Source: Pseudomonadota bacterium
Lineage (GTDB): Bacteria; Pseudomonadota; Gammaproteobacteria; Xanthomonadales; Xanthomonadaceae
Direction: 5' to 3'
NCBI GenBank assembly: GCA_018242365.1
Contig: JAFECB010000017.1
Coordinates: forward strand, 62,001 to 126,000
DNA length: 64,000 nt
This document shows, piece by piece, positions 1 to 10,545 of this stretch (the first letter of the stretch is position 1; every line of letters starts with the position of its first letter). Position numbers and translations under genes: made by a program. The notes below the pieces were generated by a model that did no database searches, was not told the origin of the DNA, and was given only the letters and a program-made list of their open reading frames with translations.

Positions 1-1
1 G

Positions 2-547
2 GGCCGCCTTCCCGGCGTCGGCAAGGTCATGGAAGCTAAGCTTGCCGAGCTCGGGATCGCCACCTGCACGGACCTGCGTGCATTAGGTGCGCAAGCGTTG
101 GAAGCCCGCTTCGGACGCTGGGGCCTGCGCCTGCACGAGCTGTCGCTCGGCATCGACGAGCACCCGGTCCAGCCCGAACGCCCCACCCTGCAGATTTCCT
201 CCGAGGACACCTTCGCCAGCGACCTGCACCTGTCAGATCTGGAGCCGCACATCCGGCGTCTGGCGGCCGATACGTGGCGCGGCTACGCGAAGGAATGGCA
301 GCAGCACCCGGGCCGGATCGCCCGCACCGTGGTGCTCAAGCTCAAGACCGCCGATTTCCGCATCCTCACCCGCAGCCTGACCGCCACAGCGCCGCCCACC
401 AGCCAGCAGCAGCTGGCCGAGATCGCCTGCCGCCTGCGTGAACGCGTTGAACTGCCCGCGCAGACCCGCTATCGGCTGGTCGGCGTCGGTCTCTCGGGCT
501 TCGTCGAGCCCGATGACAGCCCGTTGCAGGAAGACCTGTTCGATTGA
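2..547 (+). CDS. dinB: DNA polymerase IV, C-terminal part (5' end outside window)
   Basis: This is the 3' part of a Y-family translesion polymerase. It reads in frame from the window edge, and the first residues, LPGVGKVMEAKL, are the helix-hairpin-helix of the thumb domain, where PolIV proteins carry a PGxGK motif. The little-finger domain follows (about residues 65-165), with the typical SEDTFASDL stretch and a VVLKLKTADF strand. The C-terminal tail DSPLQEDLFD resembles the beta-clamp-binding peptide (QxxLF) that tethers PolIV to the sliding clamp. The catalytic palm with the metal-binding acidic residues lies upstream of the window. An in-frame ATG at position 29 is internal and is not the gene start. 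The stop is followed after 25 bp by an MFS transporter. Confidence 0.93.
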   Translation, partial: GRLPGVGKVMEAKLAELGIATCTDLRALGAQALEARFGRWGLRLHELSLGIDEHPVQPERPTLQISSEDTFASDLHLSDLEPHIRRLAADTWRGYAKEWQQHPGRIARTVVLKLKTADFRILTRSLTATAPPTSQQQLAEIACRLRERVELPAQTRYRLVGVGLSGFVEPDDSPLQEDLFD

Positions 548-572
548 GCCGGCTTTCGCATACGCTAGCCGG

Positions 573-1874
573 ATGCATGCATCCACCCTCGCGCCCGACA
601 CCGCCCCCGCCTCCGGCCTCAATCGCCAACAGATCAAGACCCTGACACTGTCAGCACTCGGCGGCGCGCTGGAGTTCTACGACTTCGTCATCTTCGTCTA
701 CTTCGCCACCACCATGGGCGCGCTGTTCTTCCCGGCCGACATGCCGCAGTGGCTGAAGCTGGTGCAGACCTTCGGCATCTTCGCCGCCGGCTATCTGGCG
801 CGGCCGCTCGGTGGAATCGTGATGGCGCATTTCGGCGACCTGTCCGGGCGCAAGCGCATGTTCATGCTCAGCATCCTGCTGATGGCCTTGCCAACCCTGC
901 TGATGGGCCTGTTGCCGACCTATGCCCAGGTCGGCGTGCTGGCACCGATCCTGTTGCTCCTGCTGCGCATCCTGCAGGGTGCTGCGATCGGTGGCGAGGC
1001 ACCGGGGGCCTGGGTCTTCGTCAGCGAACATGCAGGCACGCGCCATCGCAATTTCGCCTGCGGCGCGCTATCGATGGGCCTGTGTGCCGGCATCCTGATC
1101 GGCTCGCTGGTCGCCTTGCTGGTCAATGCCTTGTTCGACGATCAACAAGTCCTGGCCTGGGGCTGGCGCCTGCCCTTCCTTGTCGGCGGCGTGTTCGGTC
1201 TGCTGGCGATGCGCTTGCGCAGGCAGTTGCACGAAACCCCGGTGTTCGCTGAACTGCAATCACGGCGCGCACTCGCCGGGGAACTGCCGCTGAAAGCTGT
1301 GGTTCGCGATCATCGGAGTGCAGTGATGTTGGCCATGCTGCTGACCTGGCTGTTGACTGCCGCAGTAGTGGTGACGCTATTGATGATGCCGACTTTCCTG
1401 CAAGGCCACGGCGTGGCCCGTGGTGCGGCATTGACCGGCAATGCGCTGGCAGTACTCGCGGCGATGCTGGCCAACCTTGCCGCCGGGGCGCTGGCGGATC
1501 GGTTCGGTGCCGGACGCGTGCTCGCGGTGTGGAGCCTGTGGCTGGGCGTGGTGTTCTGCTGGTTCTATGCCGGTGTGCAAGCCGGCCATTACTCGATCCT
1601 TGCCTATGCCCTGGCCGGCAGCGCGATTGGCCTGACCGCGATGATCCCGGCGATTGCCCTCGCCGATTTCCCGGCAGCCGTGCGGTTTTCCGGGCTGTCG
1701 TTTTCCTACAACGTCGCCTATGCGATTGCCGGCGGGTTGACGCCGGTGCTGCTCAGCCTGGCGATGAAAAACAATCCCGATGCGCCGATCCATTACATCG
1801 GCGCGATGGCAGTGCTGGGTGTGGTGTTGGGGCTGTGGGTAGCGCGACAGGAACGCGTCCCATCCCGCGATTGA
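573..1874 (+). CDS. MFS transporter, metabolite:proton symporter (ProP/MHS-like)
   Basis: This 433-residue integral membrane protein is predicted to have 12 transmembrane helices. The first helix carries GGALEFYDFVIFVYFATTMG, close to the signature of the metabolite:H+ symporter branch (ProP, KgtP, citrate and shikimate permeases). The loop between helices 2 and 3 has the MFS motif GDLSGRKRM (residues about 87-95), and LRILQGAAIGGEAPGAWVF matches the helix-4 region of the same branch. It should move a small organic acid or zwitterion together with a proton across the inner membrane. The substrate cannot be read from the sequence. The ATG at 573 is chosen because the protein then starts just before the first helix; a longer in-frame reading would run back into dinB. 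Confidence 0.88.
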   Translation: MHASTLAPDTAPASGLNRQQIKTLTLSALGGALEFYDFVIFVYFATTMGALFFPADMPQWLKLVQTFGIFAAGYLARPLGGIVMAHFGDLSGRKRMFMLSILLMALPTLLMGLLPTYAQVGVLAPILLLLLRILQGAAIGGEAPGAWVFVSEHAGTRHRNFACGALSMGLCAGILIGSLVALLVNALFDDQQVLAWGWRLPFLVGGVFGLLAMRLRRQLHETPVFAELQSRRALAGELPLKAVVRDHRSAVMLAMLLTWLLTAAVVVTLLMMPTFLQGHGVARGAALTGNALAVLAAMLANLAAGALADRFGAGRVLAVWSLWLGVVFCWFYAGVQAGHYSILAYALAGSAIGLTAMIPAIALADFPAAVRFSGLSFSYNVAYAIAGGLTPVLLSLAMKNNPDAPIHYIGAMAVLGVVLGLWVARQERVPSRD

Positions 1875-1892
1875 GGCGGCATCACCGACGAG

Positions 1893-3113
1893 TCAGAAAT
1901 ACCGGCGCAGGCTCAACTGCAGCTGCACATCCACCTGGCGAGGTGACAGCCCTCCCAGCAGCCGCTGACTGCGCACGCTGTCGACGCGCAGCAACTCGCC
2001 AGTGATGCGCCATTGCGGATTCGGTCGCCAGTTGATCGCGGCCGTCAGCGCATTGCCATGTTCACTGCGCGGGTTGCTCAGGGTGTCCGGCAGTTGATGG
2101 ACCGTGAACCAGTCGATACGGATCGCCGGTTGCCACGCCCCGCCCGGATTCCAGCCCAGCAGCAGATAACCGGCGCTGAACTTGCTGTCCAGATACAGGC
2201 CTTCGACCGGCTCGAACGCGGTGTTTCCCGTCATCGCCTGCGACAGCAGTTCGACATCGCCCCACTGCCAACGCGCACCCATGCTCCAAAAGCGCGTTCG
2301 CCATGCATACAGGCGATGTCCGGCGTTCCAGGTCCATGCTTCCGGGTCGCCACGGTTGTCATAGCGGAGCAAGGCCAGGCGGCTGCCATCGACGCCATCG
2401 CGGGCGATGCCGGCATACCAGCCGATGCGGTGGTCGATTTCCAGGAAAGGATCAAAGACCATCGGGCTGGCGATGCCCAACCGCGCGGCATAGGCATCCG
2501 GCTCGCGCACGCGGGCAAACAGACCCGAGCTGGTATCGCCCAATGCCCAGCCCCGCGCCGCCAGCAATTCCCCGGCAGGGTCGTTCATGCCATATGCCGA
2601 AGCCACCACACTCCACGTCGCGGATTCGCCGCGATGTTCGAGCCTCAACTCGACCCCGGTGCTGCGCAATTCCTCACCGACCCAACTGTTGATCGCCGAC
2701 GGTGTCAACATCCACGGGCTGGTCCAGCCGACGTCATCGTTCTCCAGCGAGACCGGCGGGAAGAACGCGCCGAGCTTCACCGACCAGCGCCACGCGGTGG
2801 TGGACGCCGGACGCCAACGGACACTGGCTTCCAGCACGTCCAGCGGCCGTTGCTGGTCGCTCTGCAGTTGCAGGGCGGCCGACGCCAGCACGCTTGGCGT
2901 GACTTGCCACGCAATCAGGGCAGCACCACCGAAGGCGGTTTGTGAGTCACCACCGAAGCGGGTCTTGCCGAGGCCGCCATCGGTCCAGTCCTGTTTCCGG
3001 GCCGGGGCAGCAAGGCGCAGGTCAAGATAGCCTTGGGCCGATACCGATTGCGCACACGCGAGCGAAGGCGCGCAGGCCAGCAGGACACTTGCCAGTCGCC
3101 ATGCGCCGGTCAT
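1893..3113 (-). CDS. Outer-membrane beta-barrel-like protein of the cupredoxin/GGDEF-EAL operon
   Basis: A 406-residue exported protein. The N-terminus MTGAWRLASVLLACAPSLACA looks like a signal peptide cleaved near residue 21. The rest alternates polar and aromatic residues with many Trp and Tyr and ends in LSLRRYF, a terminal Phe typical of outer-membrane barrels. Stretches such as VRWRP and WSVKLGAFFPP resemble barrel strands. Its start overlaps the stop of the upstream GGDEF/EAL gene by 4 bp (ATGA), so the two are probably translationally coupled. I do not recognise a named family. Reported relatives are mostly hypothetical proteins next to the same two partners, which is my recollection and not something seen here. 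A longer in-frame start exists upstream but would remove the signal peptide from the N-terminus. Confidence 0.72.
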   Translation of the reverse strand: MTGAWRLASVLLACAPSLACAQSVSAQGYLDLRLAAPARKQDWTDGGLGKTRFGGDSQTAFGGAALIAWQVTPSVLASAALQLQSDQQRPLDVLEASVRWRPASTTAWRWSVKLGAFFPPVSLENDDVGWTSPWMLTPSAINSWVGEELRSTGVELRLEHRGESATWSVVASAYGMNDPAGELLAARGWALGDTSSGLFARVREPDAYAARLGIASPMVFDPFLEIDHRIGWYAGIARDGVDGSRLALLRYDNRGDPEAWTWNAGHRLYAWRTRFWSMGARWQWGDVELLSQAMTGNTAFEPVEGLYLDSKFSAGYLLLGWNPGGAWQPAIRIDWFTVHQLPDTLSNPRSEHGNALTAAINWRPNPQWRITGELLRVDSVRSQRLLGGLSPRQVDVQLQLSLRRYF

Positions 3114-5497
3114 GCCGATGCCGCCCCATCCGATGCCACCGCACGCCCCGGCCACTGGCCGGCGGCGAGGAATGCCTCGAATGCCGCGCCGTCCATCGGC
3201 CTTGCGATCAAATACCCCTGTCCGTGATCGCAACCGAATTCGGCCAGCCCATCCAACCCGGCCTGATCTTCCACGCCTTCGGCGGTAACCCGATAGCCGA
3301 GGTGATGACCCAACTCGACGATCGAACGCACGATCAGACGATCCTCGCGTGATGTCCCGAGATGGCGGATGAAGGTCTGGTCGATCTTCAATTCACGCAC
3401 CGGCAACCGACGCAGATAGGCGAACGAGGATTGACCCACGCCGAAATCGTCGATCGACAGATCCACACCAAGCTCGGCCAATCGCCGCAGCACCGCGATG
3501 GCGGCATCGGGCTTGCCCATGATCGCGCTCTCGGTCACCTCCAGCACGATCCCTCCCGGATTCACCCGATGGATCGTGAGCAATTCGGAGACGCGCCGCG
3601 GCAGGTCGTTGTCGTCCAGATCGCGTGCGGAAATATTGAGCGACAGTCGCAAGGCCATGCCGGCTTCCTGCCAGCGCCCGGCTTGGGCAATGCCGGTGGC
3701 CAGCACCCAGCGGGTCAGCTTGCGGACGTTGCCGCTTTCTTCCGCCAGCGGCACGAAGGTCGCCGGCGAGACCATGCCCAGCCGTGGGTGCCGCCAACGC
3801 ACCAGGGCTTCGGCGCAGTCGACGCGTCCACTGCGCAGGTTCAACTTGGGCTGGTAATGCAATTCCAGACCCTGGTCATGCGCGAGCGCCTCGCGCAGAT
3901 CGGCCATCAGCGACAGGCGATCCGGACGGTGCGGATCGGTGTCGGGGTCATACACCGCGACCGGCTCATCCGAGCCGCGGGTGGCGATCAGGGCGACTTC
4001 GGCACGTCGCAACAAGTCACCGGCATGGGTGCCGTGCGCGGGGGCCAGCGCGATCCCGACCGCCGGTGCCAGATCCAGCGTCAGATCATCCTTGTGATAG
4101 GGCTCGGACAGCGCCTCGACGATGCGGAACGCAGTTGCGATCGCCGTCTGCCGGTTGGCGTGAGCGAGGAATACCGAAAACTGGCCGTCGGTCGCGCGCG
4201 CGATCTCACCGCCACGAGCCGGCTCCAGCAGGCTCACACCGGCCTGACGCATGACCCGATCACACACGTCATGACCGAGGGTCTTGATGATCTCGGGCAA
4301 CCGCTCCAGCGCGATCATCAGCAACGCCGCCGGGGTATCAGGCTGGCTCGCCAAGGCGTGGTCGATGCGCACCTCCGTCGCAGCACGATTCGCAAGTCCG
4401 GTGACCTGATCGTGTCCGGCCTGATGCAGGATGCGCGCCTCGCGCTCGCGGATCGCGTCGGACATGCGCGCAAAGGCCGTCGCCAGTTGTGCCAGTTCGT
4501 CACGCCCCCCCGGCTCCACCGAGGCGATATCGGCAAGCGTGTAATCACCGGCCGCGATCCGCCCTGCTGCATCCGCCAGTCGCTCCACCGGTCGCGAAAT
4601 GCCACGCGCGATCAGCCAGGCACCGACCAGGCCCACCAGCAAGCCAAGCAGGCTGATCCCACCCCAGGCGAAGGCCACGTTGCGATAGGGGCGCAGGGCA
4701 TCATCCACCGAGTAGCCCAGCAGGGCAGCGACCGGCGCACTGCCCTCGGAGCGGTCCAGCCAGAGGCCTTGCACCACGTATTCACGCCCTTCGACCTCAG
4801 CGGTTCGCGGCAGGGTCGGCAGCTGCGCACGCGGCGTCAGCAGGGTTCGAGTCAGATCCGCCGGCGCATCACCATGCGCCAGCAACTGCCAGCGCCCGTC
4901 ACCGCCACGACTTGCCAACTCGACCTGGCGCGGCAAGGTCGATTGCCCTTGCAACTGCACCAGCAGGCGATTGTCGAGCGGAATGACGGCGGCAACGAAG
5001 CCGACCAGGTTGGGCGCAAATACCGGCACCACCACCATCCATTGCGCACCGCCCTGCCAGGCCACCACGGCCGAAGCGGGTTGGTCGAGCGCATGATCGA
5101 TCAGGTCCGGATAGGGAAAACGCGCGCCCGCGGCAACCGTCCCCGCGGTATCCGCCTGCACCCTGCCCTCGGCATCGATGGCGAACATCTGCCGCGCACC
5201 GACGCGGCGACCGTGATTGCGCAAAGCCGACAACAAGGTGGCCTCGTCGTGCTGGGCGAAGGCGGAGCGCAACGCGTAATCCAGCGCCAGCAAGTTGACG
5301 CTGTCGGCGACCCGTCGCGACACATCGGTCAATTGCTTCGAAAACGCGGCCGAGGCCACCTGCAGTTGCCGCTGACCTTCTTCGATCAACTGCTGGCGCG
5401 CAACCTGGTAGACCAGCAAGGCAGTCAGCCCCTGCACGATCACCAGGACCGCAACGAAGAAGGACGCCAGCCGCAGGCGGAATCCCATGGCCTTCAC
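3110..5497 (-). CDS. Membrane sensor with HAMP, degenerate GGDEF and intact EAL domains; likely c-di-GMP phosphodiesterase
   Basis: A 795-residue inner-membrane signalling protein. A transmembrane helix (about 7-32) is followed by a periplasmic sensor of roughly 240 residues, a second helix (about 275-300), HAMP, a GGDEF domain (about 355-515) and an EAL domain (about 530-775). The GGDEF active-site loop reads ATDGQF near residue 435, so cyclase activity is unlikely. The EAL domain keeps its catalytic signatures: EALVRW, NISARDL, EVTES, IDDFG, LKIDQTF and AEGVE. The net prediction is c-di-GMP hydrolysis controlled by a periplasmic signal. The start is GTG directly after the stop of the cupredoxin-like gene (TGAGTG), with an alternative ATG three codons later. 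It is flanked on both sides by exported proteins in the same operon, which suggests that they help form or report its signal. Confidence 0.9.
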   Translation of the reverse strand: MKAMGFRLRLASFFVAVLVIVQGLTALLVYQVARQQLIEEGQRQLQVASAAFSKQLTDVSRRVADSVNLLALDYALRSAFAQHDEATLLSALRNHGRRVGARQMFAIDAEGRVQADTAGTVAAGARFPYPDLIDHALDQPASAVVAWQGGAQWMVVVPVFAPNLVGFVAAVIPLDNRLLVQLQGQSTLPRQVELASRGGDGRWQLLAHGDAPADLTRTLLTPRAQLPTLPRTAEVEGREYVVQGLWLDRSEGSAPVAALLGYSVDDALRPYRNVAFAWGGISLLGLLVGLVGAWLIARGISRPVERLADAAGRIAAGDYTLADIASVEPGGRDELAQLATAFARMSDAIREREARILHQAGHDQVTGLANRAATEVRIDHALASQPDTPAALLMIALERLPEIIKTLGHDVCDRVMRQAGVSLLEPARGGEIARATDGQFSVFLAHANRQTAIATAFRIVEALSEPYHKDDLTLDLAPAVGIALAPAHGTHAGDLLRRAEVALIATRGSDEPVAVYDPDTDPHRPDRLSLMADLREALAHDQGLELHYQPKLNLRSGRVDCAEALVRWRHPRLGMVSPATFVPLAEESGNVRKLTRWVLATGIAQAGRWQEAGMALRLSLNISARDLDDNDLPRRVSELLTIHRVNPGGIVLEVTESAIMGKPDAAIAVLRRLAELGVDLSIDDFGVGQSSFAYLRRLPVRELKIDQTFIRHLGTSREDRLIVRSIVELGHHLGYRVTAEGVEDQAGLDGLAEFGCDHGQGYLIARPMDGAAFEAFLAAGQWPGRAVASDGAASA

Positions 5498-6154
5498 TCA
5501 ATAGTGCACATGGCCGGGGCCGGCACGCAGCCGCGGGTCGGGCAGCAGGCGCAGCGACACCGAGACCGTCACCGTGCCGCTGCCGGCATCGACATGCACG
5601 CGCTGTGCAGGCAATGGCGTGCCGGGCCGCAGGCGTGGCTGCCATGCTTGCAGTTGATAATCTCCCGGTGGCAGAGCGTTGATGACGGCCTTGCCCGATG
5701 CATCACTTTGCGCCACCCAGGGCGCATCGGTCACATAGAGGTAGGCGATCATCTGGTCGTGGATATTGCAGCCGACCGCAATCGCACCGGGCTGAGCCAG
5801 CCGCAGCGGTGGAGAGCTTTGCGCAGGCGCGAGCACGAACTCGAACTTGCCGGCTGCGGAAAACGAATAGACGTGGTGTCGGGTACTGTCGCTATTGCGG
5901 AACACCACCTCGTCGCCCGGCCGGAACACTTGCAGATAGGGCTGGAACATCAGCAGGCGTTGGTCGATCACATGGCGCGCCTGCGGCTTCGGTGCAGGCA
6001 CTTGCTGGCCCGCTGCAGGCCGCAGCAACAACACCGCATCCGCCACCGGCTTGCCCTTGCCGTCGTCGAACTTGACCTCGAGGTCACCGGCCAGTGCCGG
6101 CTTCGCGCCGAGCGCCAGCCACAGGTTCAGGATTGCCAGCGCGCGCGTCCGCAT
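5498..6154 (-). CDS. Exported cupredoxin-like protein (methylamine-utilization-protein family)
   Basis: A 218-residue protein with a signal peptide (about 1-22, ending KPALA). A plastocyanin-like domain spans about residues 65-150: it opens with VFRPGDEVVFRNSD, has a His pair in RHHVYSF, and ends with VGCNIHDQMIAY. The Cys, His and Met in CNIHDQM, with one upstream His, match a type 1 copper site. The C-terminal part (GKAVINALPPGDYQLQAW) resembles a carboxypeptidase-regulatory-like beta domain. Databases often call such proteins methylamine utilization protein, but no mau genes are present, so that name should not be read as function. It is the first gene of the operon. The ATG at 6154 gives a proper signal peptide. 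Confidence 0.8.
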   Translation of the reverse strand: MRTRALAILNLWLALGAKPALAGDLEVKFDDGKGKPVADAVLLLRPAAGQQVPAPKPQARHVIDQRLLMFQPYLQVFRPGDEVVFRNSDSTRHHVYSFSAAGKFEFVLAPAQSSPPLRLAQPGAIAVGCNIHDQMIAYLYVTDAPWVAQSDASGKAVINALPPGDYQLQAWQPRLRPGTPLPAQRVHVDAGSGTVTVSVSLRLLPDPRLRAGPGHVHY

Positions 6155-6210
6155 GCCCCACCCCCTGCGTGTCGGTTGCAGCCTAACACCGCCGCGTGAC
6201 AAATCCGAAA

Positions 6211-6282
6211 AGAGGTCAGCGAACATGTCCAGTGCGGGCATCCATCAGGTCAATTCTCGAACGGAAATGTTCTCTGACCCCT
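6211..6282. repeat. Inverted-repeat element, GGTCAGAGAACATTTC family, copy A
   Basis: Two arms face each other. The left arm AGAGGTCAGCGAACATGTCC (6211-6230) and the right arm GGAAATGTTCTCTGACCCCT (6263-6282) are reverse complements at 17 of 20 positions, with 32 bp between them. It lies between two divergent genes. The same core returns at 27.6 kb and 56.4 kb. It looks like a small non-autonomous dispersed repeat. Confidence 0.75.
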
Positions 6283-6318
6283 CTTCGTTTCGCTGACCCG
6301 TGTCGTAATAATGCCGGC

Positions 6319-6537
6319 ATGGACCCGTCTTCGCCTCATCCCGACCCACGCCCGCAACCGCCCGACAAGCCCTTGCCGCAGGACTGTTGCGACAGCGGCT
6401 GCCAGATGTGCGTGAACGACGTGTATGCCGCGGAGCTGGAAGGCTATCGGCTGGCCTTGGCCTTGTGGCTGAAACGGCATCCCGAGGCCGATCCCGTCGT
6501 CGAACCCGCATCCTCGGGGCGGCATCCCGCCGACTGA
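6319..6537 (+). CDS. Small Cys-rich oxidoreductase-like-domain protein
   Basis: A 72-residue protein with a Pro-rich N-terminus and the motif PLPQDCCDSGCQMCVNDVY (about residues 18-36). That CCxSGCxxCVxDxY pattern is the signature of the short Oxidored-like domain (PF09791), also found at the N-terminus of some eukaryotic oxidoreductases. The four cysteines suggest a metal or Fe-S site or a redox function; none is proven. The remainder (ELEGYRLALALWLKRHPEAD) is a predicted amphipathic helix. No signal peptide is seen, so it should be cytoplasmic. It converges with the phosphopantetheinyl transferase gene, 7 bp apart. Confidence 0.75.
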   Translation: MDPSSPHPDPRPQPPDKPLPQDCCDSGCQMCVNDVYAAELEGYRLALALWLKRHPEADPVVEPASSGRHPAD

Positions 6538-6544
6538 TGCAGGT

Positions 6545-7225
6545 TCAGAGGTAACGCCAACCGCAAGCCTCATCCAATCGCGTGCCGCTGCATTCCACCT
6601 GCACGCCCGGTGTCAGCGCCAATGCCAACGCGCCGTGCCGGAATCGCCAAGTCAATACCTGTGCCGCGGCGGTATCACAAGGACGTACGCCCAGTTCACG
6701 ACTTGCCCGCGGGTGCAGACCTTCGCCCGTTCGCTTCACCCGGGCTTCGTTCAACGCCCACAATTCGAGGAAGACGCGCTCGCGCTCGCCGGCGTCTGCT
6801 GCTTGCAGCCGTTGCTGATCGCTGCGCGAAAACATGAAGCCGGCCAAGGCGTCGATGTCACGCAGGCGTCGCGGCAGCTCGACATCGACGCCCACCGCCA
6901 CCTCACCCAAGGCGACTGCCAGCCAATCACCGCTATGCGACAAGGACAAGGACAACGGCACCGGATCGTCATCGAGACAGACCAACGGCCGACCATCGGC
7001 GAAACTCGCGAGTGAGATCCGTGCCGAGCGCACGCCCAACCAACGCGCGACCAGCTTGCGTGCTTGCCAGTGTCCGGCAAGGAAGCTGTCGCGCCGCGCC
7101 TGCGCACGCATGGCCTGCAGGCGTCCTGCCTCGACCTCGGTCAGCCAGCCCAATCCCTCCGCCGTCGCTGCTGCCGCCAGCTTGCCGATGGCCGCGACGT
7201 GCAGCTGGACACGCGGTGTACCCAC
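6545..7225 (-). CDS. 4'-phosphopantetheinyl transferase, Sfp/AcpT-like
   Basis: A 226-residue enzyme expected to transfer the phosphopantetheine arm of CoA to a serine of a carrier protein. The key signatures are SLSHSGDWLAVAL (about 93-105), the Mg-binding GVDVELPRR (about 111-119) and FLELWALNEARVKRTGEGL (about 149-167). In the last motif most relatives have W-x-x-K-E-x-x-x-K. Here the first Lys is Asn while the catalytic Glu and second Lys remain, so activity is likely but not certain. It starts 6 bp after the stop of clpA on the same strand, so it probably belongs to a clpS-clpA transcript. No polyketide or peptide synthetase gene is nearby. It could serve fatty-acid ACP or a distant pathway. 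Confidence 0.88.
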   Translation of the reverse strand: MGTPRVQLHVAAIGKLAAAATAEGLGWLTEVEAGRLQAMRAQARRDSFLAGHWQARKLVARWLGVRSARISLASFADGRPLVCLDDDPVPLSLSLSHSGDWLAVALGEVAVGVDVELPRRLRDIDALAGFMFSRSDQQRLQAADAGERERVFLELWALNEARVKRTGEGLHPRASRELGVRPCDTAAAQVLTWRFRHGALALALTPGVQVECSGTRLDEACGWRYL

Positions 7226-7231
7226 GCCGCC

Positions 7232-9514
<2,283 letters not shown>

Positions 9515-9643
9515 GCGGTGCTCGCCTTTGGTCTGGTTACGCCTGCTTCCTATGTAAGGTGCAAACGGCGCAGGGGCAAGTGCCCGGCGTGATCGCGTTC
9601 ACATTGCCGCCATTCCGACGGGCGGACCACGCGCCCGTCACGG

Positions 9644-9967
9644 TCAGGCCCGCTCCATCGTGCACAACAGCGGATGCTGGTTCATCCGCGCGTATTCATT
9701 GACCTGGGCCACCCTGGATTCGGCGATTTCCCTGGTGTACAGCCCGCAAACCCCGCGCCCGCGGGTATGCACATGCAGCATCACCTGGGTGGCACGTTCC
9801 AGGTTCATCGAAAAAAACTGGATCAACACATCGACGACGAAGTCCATCGGCGTGTAGTCGTCGTTGAGCAGCAGGACCGTGTACATCGGCGGGCGGGCCG
9901 TTTCGGGCCTTGCGGGCGCGACCACGGTACCGCGGTCATGCTGCGGCTTGTCAGGTTGCTGGGGCAT
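9644..9967 (-). CDS. clpS: ATP-dependent Clp protease adaptor ClpS
   Basis: A 107-residue adaptor that delivers N-end-rule substrates to ClpA. A disordered N-terminal tail rich in Pro and Gln is followed by the folded domain with [18 protein letters not shown] (about 43-60), where the NDD and PMDFV residues line the N-degron pocket, then [22 protein letters not shown]. The start [11 protein letters not shown] was chosen because it gives the usual ClpS length; longer readings run into a region shared with the divergent YbjN gene. clpA follows on the same strand, the standard arrangement. Intergenic DNA of 105 bp to the divergent YbjN gene should hold the clpS promoter. Confidence 0.96.
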   Translation of the reverse strand: MPQQPDKPQHDRGTVVAPARPETARPPMYTVLLLNDDYTPMDFVVDVLIQFFSMNLERATQVMLHVHTRGRGVCGLYTREIAESRVAQVNEYARMNQHPLLCTMERA

Positions 9968-10072
9968 CGGCAAAGTATAAAGCGCACCGGCCAATCGGCC
10001 GAGCCCAGGGAAGCTCCTGGCAGCGCCATCCGGCGGCTGCCCGCAGCCTTCACCATTACCGGAGCCACGTCC

Positions 10073-10543
10073 ATGCGCCTGATTGCCCTCGCCCTCGCCT
10101 GCCTGCTGCCGCTGGCCTCGCTGCCCGCCACCGCCTCCGACGCCGCCGTCGAGGCGCGCCTGACCGCACGCGGCCTGAAATTCACCACCGATGAAGACGG
10201 CGACTACAAGGTGGTGCTGAACTTCAGCAGCGAAAACCGCACCCAACTGGTCTATGTGTCTGGTACGACCGAGGACGTCAGCGGGATCAGCGTGCGCGAG
10301 GTGTTCGCGCCAGCCGCCAACATCAAGACCGACGGCGTCACCGCGGCGATGGCACTGGACCTGCTACGAGAAAGCCGGACCAAGAAGATCGGATCCTGGG
10401 AAATCGACGGCGATTACCTGTATTACGTGATCAAGATCCCGGACAACGTCGACGCCGCGCAGTTGGGTGCGGCCATCCGGGTCGCCGGTTCGATCGCCGA
10501 CGACAAGGAAATCGAACTGTCCGGCGACGCCGACAACCTTTGA
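10073..10543 (+). CDS. Exported YbjN-domain protein
   Basis: A 156-residue protein with a signal peptide ([21 protein letters not shown], about 21 residues) and a YbjN-like domain. Recognisable stretches are [20 protein letters not shown], which opens the fold, and later [26 protein letters not shown]. YbjN folds resemble type III secretion chaperones and are tied to stress or motility phenotypes in enterobacteria. The exported form here is likely periplasmic, with unknown role. GGAG lies 8 bp before the ATG. It ends 2 bp before nudJ, so it may be the first gene of a nudJ-mnmA-hflD transcript. Confidence 0.75.
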   Translation: MRLIALALACLLPLASLPATASDAAVEARLTARGLKFTTDEDGDYKVVLNFSSENRTQLVYVSGTTEDVSGISVREVFAPAANIKTDGVTAAMALDLLRESRTKKIGSWEIDGDYLYYVIKIPDNVDAAQLGAAIRVAGSIADDKEIELSGDADNL

Positions 10544-10545
10544 CC

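Noticed and set aside
4840..4870. tRNA T-loop-like GGTTCGAGTC
   Set aside because: It lies inside the coding sequence of the GGDEF/EAL gene with no cloverleaf around it.
3362..6199. A 945-codon open frame opposite the GGDEF/EAL and cupredoxin genes
   Set aside because: It spans two real genes on the other strand and has low-complexity Arg/Gln/His composition.
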